Shown: positions 1 through 9,400 of the stretch, piece by piece
Layout of the letters: every line of letters begins with the position of its first letter
Numbering within the stretch: position 1 is the first letter of the stretch
DNA from: Halieaceae bacterium
Lineage (GTDB): Bacteria; Pseudomonadota; Gammaproteobacteria; Pseudomonadales; Halieaceae
Assembly (NCBI GenBank): GCA_024640505.1
Contig: JAHEEV010000011.1
Span: 1 to 36,842, forward strand
Direction of reading: 5' to 3'
Length of the DNA stretch: 36,842 bases
Made by a program: the position numbers and the translations under genes
The notes under the pieces: generated by a model
What the model was told of the DNA's origin: nothing
Seen by the model: the letters and a program-made list of their open reading frames with translations, nothing else
Databases searched by the model: none

Positions 1-197
1 GAGGGATCCTTGCGCAGAAACTGCAGCTCTGTCTGCCGGTTTGCGGGCACCCTGATGTGCGCCGGGTGGTAGCTGCCGTTTTCAACCACGATGACCAGGT
101 GCTCATCATCGACCGCCAGCTCCCGAGGCTTGTACAACCAGAACCACCATACGATCAGGGCGATCAGGGCGACTCCAGCCAGATTCATGACCCACAT
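1..197 (-). CDS. Membrane-anchored cupredoxin-domain protein (partial, runs off window start)
   Basis: Only the first 65 codons are in the window. The protein starts with a short N-terminus, then one hydrophobic segment rich in Trp (about residues 5-20), then a soluble part with a VENGSYHPAHIRVPA stretch that resembles the first strands of EfeO-type cupredoxins (Cupredoxin_1). The Cys/His/Met copper ligands would lie beyond the window edge, so copper binding is inferred. It begins 16 bp after the stop of the copper ATPase on the same strand, so the two are probably co-transcribed. A G-rich run (GGGGGG) lies just upstream of the ATG at 197; a second in-frame ATG is at 188. A periplasmic copper-binding or copper-delivery role fits the context. 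Confidence 0.72.
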   Translation of the reverse strand, partial: MWVMNLAGVALIALIVWWFWLYKPRELAVDDEHLVIVVENGSYHPAHIRVPANRQTELQFLRKDP

Positions 198-213
198 TGG
201 TCTGCCCCCCTGT

Positions 214-2514
214 TCAATGCTCCTCCGCCCGGAACAGCCGCAGCCGGTTGGCATTGCTCACCACGGTCAACGATGAAAAGGCCATCGCGGCGCCCGCGAT
301 GACCGGGTTGAGGAGCAGGCCGAAGAACGGGTACAGCACACCGGCGGCAATCGGGATACCGGCCACGTTGTAGATGAACGCACCGAACAGATTCTGCCTG
401 ATGTTCCTTAAGGTCGCTTTGCTCACGGCGATGGCATCTGCCAGGCCGTGCAACGAGCCGCGCATAAGTGTCACATCGGCGCTCTCGATAGCGACGTCGG
501 TCCCGGTACCGATGGCAAACCCGACATTGGCCATGGCCAGTGCCGGTGCGTCGTTGATGCCATCGCCCGTCATGCCGACCAACTCGCCCTGCCTCTGCAA
601 CTCGGCCACCTTGTCGGCCTTGTCTTCAGGAAGGACCTCGGCAAAAAACTCATCTATGCCGGATATCTCCGCTACTGCCTTAGCCGTGGCATGATTATCC
701 CCTGTCAGCATCACGACGCGAATACCGTTTTTCTGCAGCCTTCTTATGGCTGACAGTGAATCTTCCTTGATGGGATCGGCCACGGCGATAATGGCCGCGA
801 GCTCGCCGTCGATGGCAAAAAACATCGGCGTCTTGGCCTGGTCTGCCAGCTGTCGGGCCACTGCAAGATACTCACCGCAGTCGACTTCTCTCGCCGCCAT
901 CAATTTGTCGTTGCCGAACAGGAGGTGCCGGCCCTCGATGTCACCTTCGACCCCGTGACCGGCAATGGCATCAAATCCTTCGATTTTCCCTAATGCCAGG
1001 TCACGCTCCCCGGCTGATTCCATGATGGCCAGGGCGAGCGGATGCTCCGATCCCGATTCCAGACTGGCGGCCAGGCGCAGAATCTCCTCCTCGCCAAGAT
1101 CGCAGGCCACAATGACATCCGTCACCTTGGGCGATCCCAGTGTGATCGTCCCGGTTTTGTCCAGAACCATGGCCGTGATCCTGGAGGCGGTCTGGAGCGC
1201 TTCACCGTTGCGGATCAGCACACCCGCTTCAGCCGCCTTACCCACACCCACCATCACTGACATCGGTGTCGCCAGACCCAGAGCGCAAGGACAGGCGATG
1301 ATCAGGACCGTCGTCGCCGAAACAATGGCATAGGCCAGTGCCGGATCGGGACCAAAATTGAGCCAGGCCAGGGCGCTCACAACTGCAATGATCATGACGA
1401 CCGGCACGAAGTAGCCGGAAATGATGTCCGCCAGCCTGCCGATCGGCGGTTTGGAATTCTGGGCACGCTTCACCATGCTGATGATCCGAGCCAACGCGGT
1501 ATCCTTGCCTACACGCGTCGCCCGGAACAGGATCGACCCCGTCTTGTTGATTGTCCCGGCGACAACTTCATCGCCCTGCGTTTTCTCCACCGGCATGGGT
1601 TCTCCGGTCAACATGGATTCGTCTATCGCCGTGTGGCCTTGGACGACCTCGCCATCAACGGGAATCTTTTCCCCGGGGCGCACGCGCACGATGTCATCCC
1701 GCTGGACATGTTCGATGGCAATATCTGCCTCCGTGCCATCACGCACCACGCGGGCCGTTTTAGGCTGCAGGCCGATCAGGCGCCTGATGGCCTCCGAGGT
1801 CCGGCCCCGGGCCCTGAGTTCGAGGGCAAGGCCGAGATTGATCAGCCCGATAATCATGGCAGTGGCTTCGAAATAGACGTGTCGGGCCATTTCAGGAACA
1901 TAGGCGGGAAACAGGACAACGGCCATGGAATAAAGCCAGGCGGTCCCGGTACCCAATGCAATGAGCGTATCCATGTTTGCGGAATGGCTTTTGACGGAGT
2001 GCCATGCCCCCGTATAGAAATGCCGGCCGGAAAAGATCATGACACCCAGCGTCACTACACCCACAGCCAGCCAGGCTACTCTTTCGCCGCCGGTCTTGAC
2101 GGTCATCTCTCCGCCCAGGAGGCCGTAAACCATAAGTGGCACACCGACACAGAGCGCAATAGTCATATCCCGCATCAGGCGCCTGTAATACAGCCGATCG
2201 GCTAATTCCTTCTCCTCGAGCGTATCCTCTGCCGAGGTATCCGCCATGGTCTTCGCGCCATAACCCGCTTTTTCGACGGCCTTGATCAGCACGTCCCCCG
2301 CCACATCGCCCGTGACCAGAACCGTGCGGTCAGCAAAGTTCATCTCGGCGCTGGTCACGCCCGGCACGGCAGTCAGCGACCGTTCGATCTTGGTGACGCA
2401 GCTGGCACAACTGGCACCCTCGACCATGAGTGTCTGTGAGGAGCTCCCGGGGCGCTGCAACTTTCCCGTCCGCGCAGCGCTGTCGCCCCATTGGTCTGTG
2501 GTTGCGTCGCTCAT
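214..2514 (-). CDS. copA: Copper-translocating P-type ATPase (CopA-type P1B-1)
   Basis: This 766-residue inner-membrane pump probably exports Cu(I) from cytoplasm to periplasm using ATP. One N-terminal heavy-metal-binding domain carries the CxxC pair in GASCASC (Cys36, Cys39). Further along are the actuator motif TGEP (about 303-306), the transmembrane CPC metal site (408-410), the phosphorylated Asp in DKTGT (Asp452), a SEHP motif, and the hinge [10 protein letters not shown]. The CPC and CASC signatures are those of the Cu(I)/Ag(I) subclass. There is a single HMA domain and no His-rich extension. The ATG at 2514 has only a weak ribosome site, but a MerR-type promoter lies about 50 bp upstream (2563-2593). 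The cupredoxin gene follows directly. Silver export is possible; function is otherwise secure at family level. Confidence 0.95.
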   Translation of the reverse strand: MSDATTDQWGDSAARTGKLQRPGSSSQTLMVEGASCASCVTKIERSLTAVPGVTSAEMNFADRTVLVTGDVAGDVLIKAVEKAGYGAKTMADTSAEDTLEEKELADRLYYRRLMRDMTIALCVGVPLMVYGLLGGEMTVKTGGERVAWLAVGVVTLGVMIFSGRHFYTGAWHSVKSHSANMDTLIALGTGTAWLYSMAVVLFPAYVPEMARHVYFEATAMIIGLINLGLALELRARGRTSEAIRRLIGLQPKTARVVRDGTEADIAIEHVQRDDIVRVRPGEKIPVDGEVVQGHTAIDESMLTGEPMPVEKTQGDEVVAGTINKTGSILFRATRVGKDTALARIISMVKRAQNSKPPIGRLADIISGYFVPVVMIIAVVSALAWLNFGPDPALAYAIVSATTVLIIACPCALGLATPMSVMVGVGKAAEAGVLIRNGEALQTASRITAMVLDKTGTITLGSPKVTDVIVACDLGEEEILRLAASLESGSEHPLALAIMESAGERDLALGKIEGFDAIAGHGVEGDIEGRHLLFGNDKLMAAREVDCGEYLAVARQLADQAKTPMFFAIDGELAAIIAVADPIKEDSLSAIRRLQKNGIRVVMLTGDNHATAKAVAEISGIDEFFAEVLPEDKADKVAELQRQGELVGMTGDGINDAPALAMANVGFAIGTGTDVAIESADVTLMRGSLHGLADAIAVSKATLRNIRQNLFGAFIYNVAGIPIAAGVLYPFFGLLLNPVIAGAAMAFSSLTVVSNANRLRLFRAEEH

Positions 2515-2562
2515 TGCCGTAGCTGCCGGTTAACGGCGCGATTGTTGAAAAACATAGCTTCG

Positions 2563-2593
2563 AGTTTACACCTCCGTATGACTCTCAGGTCAA
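2563..2593 (-). promoter_or_regulatory. MerR/CueR-type promoter of the copper ATPase operon
   Basis: Read on the minus strand, a -35 box TTGACC (2588-2593) and a -10 box TAAACT (2563-2568) are separated by 19 bp. This overlong spacer is the hallmark of promoters activated by MerR-family regulators such as CueR. An imperfect dyad ACCTgaG...CggAGGT (2570-2590) lies inside the spacer, where the activator would bind and untwist the DNA. Transcription would start about 40 bp before the ATG at 2514. No MerR-family gene is visible in the window, so the regulator must be encoded elsewhere. Confidence 0.72.
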
Positions 2594-2760
2594 TTTTCCG
2601 GGATCACCCTATCCCCTCGCTATCGCTGCGTTCTCACGCCCCGGCCTGCCCGAACCACGACCGGGCCGAAAGTCTTCAGATGTCCTACACTGCCGAGGGG
2701 GTTCATCTTGTGCTGCCCTGACGCGCCGACCAGGCGACGGTTCTTCGGGAGGAAGTGATC

Positions 2761-3147
2761 ATGCAGAATGTCCGCGGCGGTTGCCTGTGCGGTGAATTGA
2801 CGTTCGAGTACACACCACCCTCCCTGTGGTGTGCCCACTGCCACTGCACCCTCTGTCAGAGAGCCCACGGCGCTCCATTGGTGACCTGGGTTGGCGTGTC
2901 GGAGGCATGTTTCAGGTTGACCCAGGAGGATACGCTGACCTGGTATCGCTCATCCGCGGACTCGGAGCGGGGTTTTTGCACCGGCTGCGGCTCCACCCTC
3001 TTCTTCCGGTCGGAGCGCTGGCCGGGGCAGGTACACATCGTGCGCAGCAACATCGAGGGCGAGATCGATGTCCAGCCCAGCGCTCATGTGTACTGGGATA
3101 ACCACGCGAGGTGGTTTGAATTCGAAGATGATTTGTCTCGCGAGTAA
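2761..3147 (+). CDS. GFA-family (CENP-V/GFA) zinc-binding protein
   Basis: This is a small 128-residue protein of the glutathione-dependent formaldehyde-activating enzyme (GFA) fold. The zinc ligands are visible in order: CxCG near the N-terminus (Cys8, Cys10), the CAHCHCTLC cluster (24-32), and CTGCGS in the middle. The family includes the enzyme described as speeding S-hydroxymethyl-glutathione formation, but most members have no assigned substrate, so a specific reaction should not be assumed. A GTG at 2755 is in frame, but the ATG at 2761 is preferred because GGGAGGAA sits immediately before the GTG and at proper spacing from the ATG. It is divergent from the copper ATPase and stands apart from the channel gene downstream. 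Confidence 0.85.
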   Translation: MQNVRGGCLCGELTFEYTPPSLWCAHCHCTLCQRAHGAPLVTWVGVSEACFRLTQEDTLTWYRSSADSERGFCTGCGSTLFFRSERWPGQVHIVRSNIEGEIDVQPSAHVYWDNHARWFEFEDDLSRE

Positions 3148-3221
3148 ATGCGCTTTACGATGCAACCGCCGGCACAACGCGCTACAGTAATCGCTGTTAC
3201 CAAATTATAACAATCAGGCCT

Positions 3222-3647
3222 ATGGTCCCTGTCGTCGCCTTCAACGTCATCGTCATTACGCTGGCTGTGCTGATTCACTACGAGTTCCTGTTTCGGATCA
3301 CCTCGCTCCTCCCGCATATGAAAGTGCGCCACCGCTTTCGCATCGTGCTCATCGTACTGATCGCACTGACCGCCCATGCAGTAGAAGTATGGCTTTTTGC
3401 CGGTGCGTTCTTTGTGATGCACCACGCAGACGGTTGGGGCCACCTGCAGGGCAATTTTGGCGGCGAGCTGCTGGACTGCGTGTACTTTTCCTTCACCACC
3501 TACACCACCCTGGGTACCGGCGATATCGAGCCGATCGGTGACCTGCGCTACCTGACCGGACTGGAATCCCTCACGGGACTGGTACTCATTACCTGGACCG
3601 CCTCTTTCATCTACCTCGAGATGACACGCTACTGGGAGAGTGACTAG
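3222..3647 (+). CDS. Small ion-channel family membrane protein with TLGTGD filter
   Basis: This 141-residue protein has an N-terminal hydrophobic segment (about 3-24), a second (about 40-65), a re-entrant pore helix with FTTYTTLGTGD (91-101), and a final membrane segment (about 112-134). The arrangement matches the Ion_trans_2 potassium-channel pore domain. The canonical filter is TVGYGD. Here the aromatic residue is Thr99, giving TLGTGD, so potassium selectivity is uncertain. There is no cytosolic RCK or cyclic-nucleotide domain, so gating is unknown. An AT-rich TATAAC (3206-3211) lies just upstream of the ATG but without a convincing -35 box. The DUF2238 gene follows after about 40 bp and may be co-transcribed. 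Confidence 0.8.
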   Translation: MVPVVAFNVIVITLAVLIHYEFLFRITSLLPHMKVRHRFRIVLIVLIALTAHAVEVWLFAGAFFVMHHADGWGHLQGNFGGELLDCVYFSFTTYTTLGTGDIEPIGDLRYLTGLESLTGLVLITWTASFIYLEMTRYWESD

Positions 3648-3686
3648 CGACCCATGTCCCGACTCCCGCGACAAGGATCGGACAAC

Positions 3687-4298
3687 ATGGTGAAAGCCAT
3701 CTGGCTCGGCATCTTTGCGGCCGTGCTCGCGTGGTCTGCCATCGCGCCGAAAGATTACCCGACCTGGGTGCTGGAGGTGTCGCCAGCCCTGATCGGACTG
3801 GTCGTCATAACCCTGACTTACCAGCGCTTTCGACTCACCCCGCTGCTCTATTGGCTCATCCTGGCCCACAGCATCATTCTTATGGTGGGGGGACACTACA
3901 CCTATGCGGAGGTACCGCTGTTCGACACGCTGAGGCCGGTGTTCGGATGGGAGCGCAACAATTACGACAAGCTGGGCCATCTGGCACAGGGCTTCGTCCC
4001 CGCCATGATTGCCCGGGAGCTCCTGATTCGCCTCGCGGTGGTGTCCACTGCCGCCTGGCGCAACTTTTTCATCATCTGTTTCTGCCTGGCCCTGTCAGCC
4101 GCCTACGAGCTGATCGAATGGGCCGTGGCAGTCATCGCCGGCGCCTCCTCCGAGGCATTTCTCGGCACCCAGGGCTACCAGTGGGACACCCAGGCGGATA
4201 TGGCTTTCGCCCTGCTGGGTGCAGTGACAGCGCTGCTGTTCCTGGGCGGGCTGCACGACCGCCAGCTGCAGGATCTCCCCGGTACAACGACTAAATAG
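3687..4298 (+). CDS. DUF2238 / YjdF-like integral membrane protein
   Basis: This hydrophobic protein of about 203 residues has five to six predicted membrane segments. The conserved block WERNNYDKLGHLAQGF and the later AAYELIEW and QGYQWDTQADM motifs are those of DUF2238, the family of E. coli YjdF. The function of the family is not established. Conserved Asp, His and Glu residues within the membrane region look like a possible metal or catalytic site, but that is inference. An earlier ATG exists at 3654. I prefer 3687 because AAGGA (3673-3677) sits 9 nt before it, and the length then stays close to YjdF. It is transcribed with the channel upstream and ends 85 bp before the histidine kinase. 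Confidence 0.82.
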   Translation: MVKAIWLGIFAAVLAWSAIAPKDYPTWVLEVSPALIGLVVITLTYQRFRLTPLLYWLILAHSIILMVGGHYTYAEVPLFDTLRPVFGWERNNYDKLGHLAQGFVPAMIARELLIRLAVVSTAAWRNFFIICFCLALSAAYELIEWAVAVIAGASSEAFLGTQGYQWDTQADMAFALLGAVTALLFLGGLHDRQLQDLPGTTTK

Positions 4299-4374
4299 CG
4301 CGGGAAAAAGCCCCCGCTGCGATGAATTGCTCCATCGCTGCGACGAGCGGTCGATACGGGGCCGGGGATATCCC

Positions 4375-4380
4375 TATAAT
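4375..4380 (+). promoter_or_regulatory. Perfect TATAAT -10 box abutting the histidine kinase start
   Basis: A consensus TATAAT ends three bases before the ATG at 4384. A start site about 7 nt downstream would fall on the tandem ATGs (4384 and 4387), which would make the kinase mRNA leaderless. The hexamer 17 bp upstream (CGATAC) is a poor -35 box, and there is no extended -10 TG. No good Shine-Dalgarno sequence precedes the ATGs, which fits leaderless translation, but chance occurrence cannot be excluded. Confidence 0.4.
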
Positions 4381-4383
4381 GGA

Positions 4384-5481
4384 ATGATGCAGATCCTCGA
4401 CCTGTTACAAGACAAACGCTACCTGTTCTGGGCGCTCCAGTTCCTGGGCTGGTCCGGCTGGGTGCTGACCTTCTACCTGGGCATCCTGTTCTGGGGCAAG
4501 GTACCGGACAACTACCTGTTCTACCTCCCCACCGTAGCCACTATCGGTATGCTGCTCACCCTGCTGCTGCGGGGCCTTTACCGGTACATGTGGAACATGG
4601 GCATCGTGCGCCGCTTTATCGCCATCGTGATCGCATCGTACCTGGCCGGATTGGCCTGGATGGCCTGCCGCGCGGCGATTTTCTACAGGGCCTTTCCAAA
4701 CGAGCGCAAAGCGCACGAGGAGACCGGCATGGAGCTGTTCTCCCATTTCGACGGCACGGTTTCCGCCACGTGGGTGATGCTGGTGTGGAGCGCGCTCTAC
4801 TTCGGCATCAAGTACTATTTGCTGCTGCAGGAGGAACGGCAGCGCAACCTGAAAGTGATGTCCATGGCCCACTCGGCGCAGCTCAAGATGCTGCGTTACC
4901 AGCTCAATCCCCACTTCCTGTTCAATACGCTCAACGCCATATCCACCCTGATACTCGACCAGAACAACGCGCTGGCCAACACCATGGTGACGCGATTGAG
5001 CCGTTTCCTGCGCCACACCCTCGACAATGACCCCATGCAGAAAGTCACCGTGGCGGAGGAAATCGAGGCTCTCCGTCTCTATCTGGATATCGAGAAGGTG
5101 CGCTTCGACGAGCGACTGCAACTGCGCTTCGACGTCGAGCCCGAGGCGGAATCGGCGCTGATGCCCAGCCTGCTGCTGCAGCCCCTGGTGGAAAACGCCA
5201 TCAAATATGCCATTGCCCAGTCCATCGACGGCGGCACCATCGCCGTCAGCGCCCGGGTGTTTGGCGGTGAGCTACTGCTGATGGTCGCCGATGACGGACC
5301 GGGTCTCAACCTGAACAAGGGCCGGCCGTCGGCGGGTGGCGGGGTGGGCCTGGTCAACTGCCGGGAGCGCTTGCGGGAGCTGTACGGCAAGGATCAGACC
5401 TTCCGCCTGAGCACCACCGATCCCCACGGGCTGACCATCAATATCCGAATTCCTCTGGAACGGGCCGGGAGTGAAACATGA
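4384..5481 (+). CDS. LytS/AlgZ-type sensor histidine kinase
   Basis: This 365-residue inner-membrane kinase has four membrane segments in its N-terminal half (about 14-38, 45-63, 74-98 and 123-143). A His_kinase domain follows with the phospho-acceptor in QLNPHFLFN (His177), then an ATPase domain with LLLQPLVENAIKYA, DDGPGL and GVGLVNCRERL. This is the LytS/YehU/AlgZ class, which signals to LytTR regulators. The stop overlaps the start of the regulator (ATGA, 5478-5481), so the pair is translationally coupled. The start is one of two tandem ATGs at 4384 and 4387; an in-frame TTG at 4327 adds a poorly conserved extension. The ligand is unknown. It resembles Pseudomonas AlgZ/FimS in layout. Confidence 0.9.
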   Translation: MMQILDLLQDKRYLFWALQFLGWSGWVLTFYLGILFWGKVPDNYLFYLPTVATIGMLLTLLLRGLYRYMWNMGIVRRFIAIVIASYLAGLAWMACRAAIFYRAFPNERKAHEETGMELFSHFDGTVSATWVMLVWSALYFGIKYYLLLQEERQRNLKVMSMAHSAQLKMLRYQLNPHFLFNTLNAISTLILDQNNALANTMVTRLSRFLRHTLDNDPMQKVTVAEEIEALRLYLDIEKVRFDERLQLRFDVEPEAESALMPSLLLQPLVENAIKYAIAQSIDGGTIAVSARVFGGELLLMVADDGPGLNLNKGRPSAGGGVGLVNCRERLRELYGKDQTFRLSTTDPHGLTINIRIPLERAGSET

Positions 5482-6290
5482 AAACCCTGAGCGCTATCAT
5501 TGTCGATGATGAGAGCCTGGCCCGACGCGGCCTGGCCCTGCGACTGCAGCACATGCCACAGGTGGACGTGGTGGCTGAGTGCGCCAACGGGGAGGAGGCC
5601 CTCAGTGCCATTGCCGCACACGCCCCGGATCTGGTTTTCCTCGATATACAGATGCCGGGTCTCAGTGGCTTCGATGTACTGCATCGCCTGCAGTCGGACA
5701 CCCTGCCGATGATTATCTTTGTTACCGCATACAATGACTATGCGGTAGACGCTTTCAAGGTTCACGCCATCGACTATGTGTTGAAACCCATCGACGATGA
5801 CCGCCTGCACGAAGCGATCGAGCGCGCCGTGACCCACCGGCAGCAACAGGAGTCGGAGCGCAGCAAGGAGAAACTGATGGAACTGGTCATGGGCCTTACC
5901 GGGGCCAGCCCCGGCTCCGTGGAGGAGATGGCCTCCGGCTCCGGTTCAGCCGGGGGCTGGCCGGATAAAATCACTATCAGGGACGGCGGTGAAATCCGGC
6001 TCATAAAGGTGGCGGATATCGAGTGGATCGACGCCGCCGGGGATTACATGTGCGTGCACGCGGGAGGTTCCACCCATGTAATGCGGACCACCATGAAACA
6101 GTTGGAGGCCATGCTCAATCCCGCTAAATTCCTGCGCATCCATCGCTCGACCATCGTCAATATCGCCGGCATTACCGCCGCCCAGCCACTGAACAACGGG
6201 GAATACCTGCTCACCCTGGAGGGCAAGGCACAGCTCAAGGTCAGTCGCGGGTACCGGGACAGGGTCAAGCAGCTGCTGGAGGGGGCCTGA
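5478..6290 (+). CDS. LytTR-family response regulator (AlgR/LytR-like)
   Basis: This 270-residue cytoplasmic transcription regulator has a receiver domain at about 4-120, with the acidic pair in VDDE, phospho-acceptor Asp56 (VFLDIQMPG), Thr83 and Lys103 (LKP). A low-complexity Gly/Ser-rich linker (about 140-160) leads to a C-terminal LytTR DNA-binding domain (about 165-268) containing FLRIHRSTIVN, typical of the family. It is the cognate partner of the overlapping upstream kinase. The RND permease gene begins 121 bp downstream on the same strand, so control of the pump by this pair is a reasonable but untested inference. Confidence 0.93.
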   Translation: MKTLSAIIVDDESLARRGLALRLQHMPQVDVVAECANGEEALSAIAAHAPDLVFLDIQMPGLSGFDVLHRLQSDTLPMIIFVTAYNDYAVDAFKVHAIDYVLKPIDDDRLHEAIERAVTHRQQQESERSKEKLMELVMGLTGASPGSVEEMASGSGSAGGWPDKITIRDGGEIRLIKVADIEWIDAAGDYMCVHAGGSTHVMRTTMKQLEAMLNPAKFLRIHRSTIVNIAGITAAQPLNNGEYLLTLEGKAQLKVSRGYRDRVKQLLEGA

Positions 6291-6361
6291 GTCACCGTGA
6301 ACGCTCGACCGGGGGAGGAGAGCCCGGGCATCGCCGCAACTCGCGCAGTGCGCATCAAAAC

Positions 6362-6370
6362 TGCTATCTT
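6362..6370 (+). promoter_or_regulatory. Possible extended -10 promoter of the RND pump operon
   Basis: TGCTATCTT (6362-6370) reads as an extended -10 element (TGn plus TATCTT) in the 121-bp gap before the GTG start at 6412. No clear -35 box lies 17 bp upstream. The gap is otherwise the only place for a separate promoter between the response regulator and the permease. Confidence 0.3.
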
Positions 6371-6411
6371 ATAGACCATACAATAACAGCCGACAGCGGC
6401 AAGGTCGTTCC

Positions 6412-9400
6412 GTGAATCTGACCGCCAGTTCCCTGAAGAATCCCGCAGCGGTTGCAGTCGCCGTCGCCGTGATTCTTCTGTTCGGCGGCTTCAGCCTGAC
6501 CAGGCTGCCGGTCCAACTGTTTCCCGATATCGAAAATCCACACATAGCCATCCAGACCGGTTGGCGTGCGGCGTCTCCCCGCGAAGTGGAGTCCGAGATC
6601 ATCGAGCCCATCGAAACCGTGCTGCGTGGAATTCCCGGCCTGAAGCAGATGTCGGCGACCGCCAATGCCGGCGAGGGGTGGATCGATCTGGAGTTCGGGC
6701 TGGATACCGACATGCAGCGCACCCTGGTGGACGTGATTTCCCGCATGAACCGCCTGGACCCGCTGCCTCGGGACGCAACCCAGCCGGTTATCATGCTCGG
6801 CGGAGAAAGCGGTGGAGCACCGGCCCTGACTTTTTTCTTCCTGCAGCTGCTGCCCGGCACCGAGGGACAGATTTACGACTACGTGCAGTTCGTCGATGAC
6901 GTGGTGCGTCCGGCGATCGAAGTCATACCGGGCGTTGCCCGGGTATCCGCCCCCCAGGCCAATGACAACCAGCGACAGCTGGAAATCCTGTTCGACCCCT
7001 ACCGGGCAGCGCAACTGGGAATACCGCTGCCCGAGACAGCAGAGCGCCTGGGACAGGCCAATGACGTCAGCGGCGGATTTGTCGAGGTGGGCCGGCGCCA
7101 GTACACCCTGCGTTTCACCGGGCGGTATACGCCCGAGGAGCTCAAGGGGTTTGTGCTGGAGTGGCGTGACGGCCGCCCCATCCGGCTGGGGGACATCGCC
7201 GAAATCAGCCTGGCCCGGGAAGAGCAGGCGGTGGTCAACACGCAGAACGGCAATCCCGCCCTGTCGATCCGTATCGACAAGGAGAGCGGCGCCAATGCCC
7301 TGCAGACCCTGAATAAAGTCAAGGCGGTGGTCGAGGAACTGAACGCCGGCCCGGTCCGGAAACAGGGTCTGGTGCTGGTGCAATCCTTCGATGCCTCGGT
7401 CTTCATCAATCGCGCCATCAGACTGGTTACCAGCAACATCTTCCTGGGTATATTCCTCGCAGTGGGTGCCTTGTGGTGGTTCCTGCGACGCTTCCGGGCC
7501 ACGCTGATCGTCGCCAGTGCCATACCGGTATCGCTCCTGACGACATTCATCGTGCTCGATCTGTCGGGGCGCACGCTGAACGTGATATCCCTCGCGGGAC
7601 TGGCCTTCGCGGTGGGCATGGTGCTGGATGCCGCCATCGTCGTACTCGAAAACATCGTGCGACAGCGCGAGAAAGGGCTGGACCCCGAACAAGCCTCTAT
7701 TCAAGGCACGGCGCAGGTCTGGGGCGCCCTGGTGGCTTCGACCGCCACCACCGTGGCCATTTTCCTGCCGGTGATGTTCATGCGGGAGGTCGAGGGACAG
7801 CTGTTCAGCGACCTGGCGCTGACCATCGCCATCTCCGTCATGGTTTCCATGCTGGTGGCCATCACGTTGCTACCGCTGTCAGCCAGGATGGGTCTGCGCG
7901 AAGAAACACTGAAGGATCACAACGAGGCCCTGTGGCGACGCATCACTGCCCTGGTGATGCGCCTGACCAGCACGCCGCGCAAGCGCTGGACCCTGGTCGT
8001 GCTCCTGATCACCCTGCCCCTCGCCGCCAGCTATACCCTGCTCCCGGAGCTGGATTACCTGCCGCCGGTGAAGCGTGATGCCGTGGATGTCTTTTTCCCC
8101 TTTCCCCAGGGGGTGGGGGAAAAGACCATCGCCGAAGAGTACGTGAAAGTGCTGGACCAGCGCATGGCGCCCTATATGCGTGGCGATAAGGAGCCGGCGC
8201 TTAAAAACTACTACATCCTGACCTGGGGCAGGGGCGGCTCCATGGGCGCGCGGGCGAAAGACCAGAACAAGGTCAAGGAGCTGGAACGGATCCTCAACGA
8301 GGAGGTCTTCGCCGACATTCCCGACCTCCAGCACTTCGCCAGCCAGGGCAACCTCTTCGGCAGTTTCGGCAGCGAAAGGCGCGTTGACATACACCTGCAG
8401 TCCCGGGACCGGGAGGCGTTGGCGGAGGCGGCCCGGCTGGGTCAATCGCTGTTGACCGAGGCACTGCCCGGGACACCCATGCGGGTCAACCCGGATCTGG
8501 AACAGGCCACCCCCGAACTGCAGCTGGCACCGGACGACCGCAAGATTTCCGAGGCCGGCTGGAGTCGGCGGGACATGGGCCTCATGGTGCGCGCCATGGG
8601 AGAGGGACTCTATGTCGGGGAGCACTTCGACGGTGAAAAACGGGTCGACATCATTCTGCGCGCCAGGACCTGGGACCAGCCGGAACAGCTGGCATCGCTG
8701 CCGGTGGCCACACCGGCGGGCACACTGGTACCCCTGTCCGAACTGGTTGAGATCAAACGCGTGGTGGGACCCAGCCGGCTGGTGCGGATCGACAGCCGGC
8801 GTACCATCAGCATCGAGATGTGGCCGCCGGACGATGTCTCCCTGGAGCACGTGCTCGATGTCATCAGGGACGAGGTGGAGCCCGCCCTGAAAAAGGTGTT
8901 ACCGGAGGACGGCAATATACTCTACGGCGGCAGCGCCAACGCCCTGACCCGCGCCATCAAATCCATGGGCAGCAATTTCGCCCTGGCACTGGTGGTCCTG
9001 TTCCTGCTGATGGCGGCCCTGTTTCGCTCGCCAAAAGACAGCGCGCTGGTGCTGATGGCAATGCCCCTGGCGATGGTGGGCGGCATCATCGCCCTGCGGC
9101 TGCTGAACGTGACGGGCTTTCAACCCCTGGACCTGCTGACCATGATCGGGTTCGTGATACTGCTGGGCCTGGTGGTTAACAACGCCATCCTGCTGGTTCA
9201 CCAGACGCGCAGTGCGGAACGAGAGGGTACCAGCCGACACCAGGCGGTGGAGCAGGCGCTGTTGACGCGACTGCGGCCGATTTTCATGAGCACCCTGACG
9301 AGCATCTTCGGTATGCTGCCGCTGTTGCTGATGCCCGGCGCAGGCAGCGTGATCTATCGCGGCCTGGCGGCGGTCATCGTGGGAGGCATGTGCGTCAGCA

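Noticed and set aside
3084-3980. Open frame of 298 codons on the minus strand across the channel and DUF2238 genes.
   Set aside because: It covers parts of three plus-strand genes with good family matches and has no coding signature of its own.
4299-4330. GC hairpin (GCGGG with AAAAAG loop) after the DUF2238 gene as a terminator.
   Set aside because: The stem is short with a mismatch and no T tract follows.
6364-7704. Open frame of 446 codons on the minus strand opposite the RND permease.
   Set aside because: Shadow of the permease; no ribosome site, domain or signal, and rich in His/Gln/Gly as expected from reverse-complemented codons.
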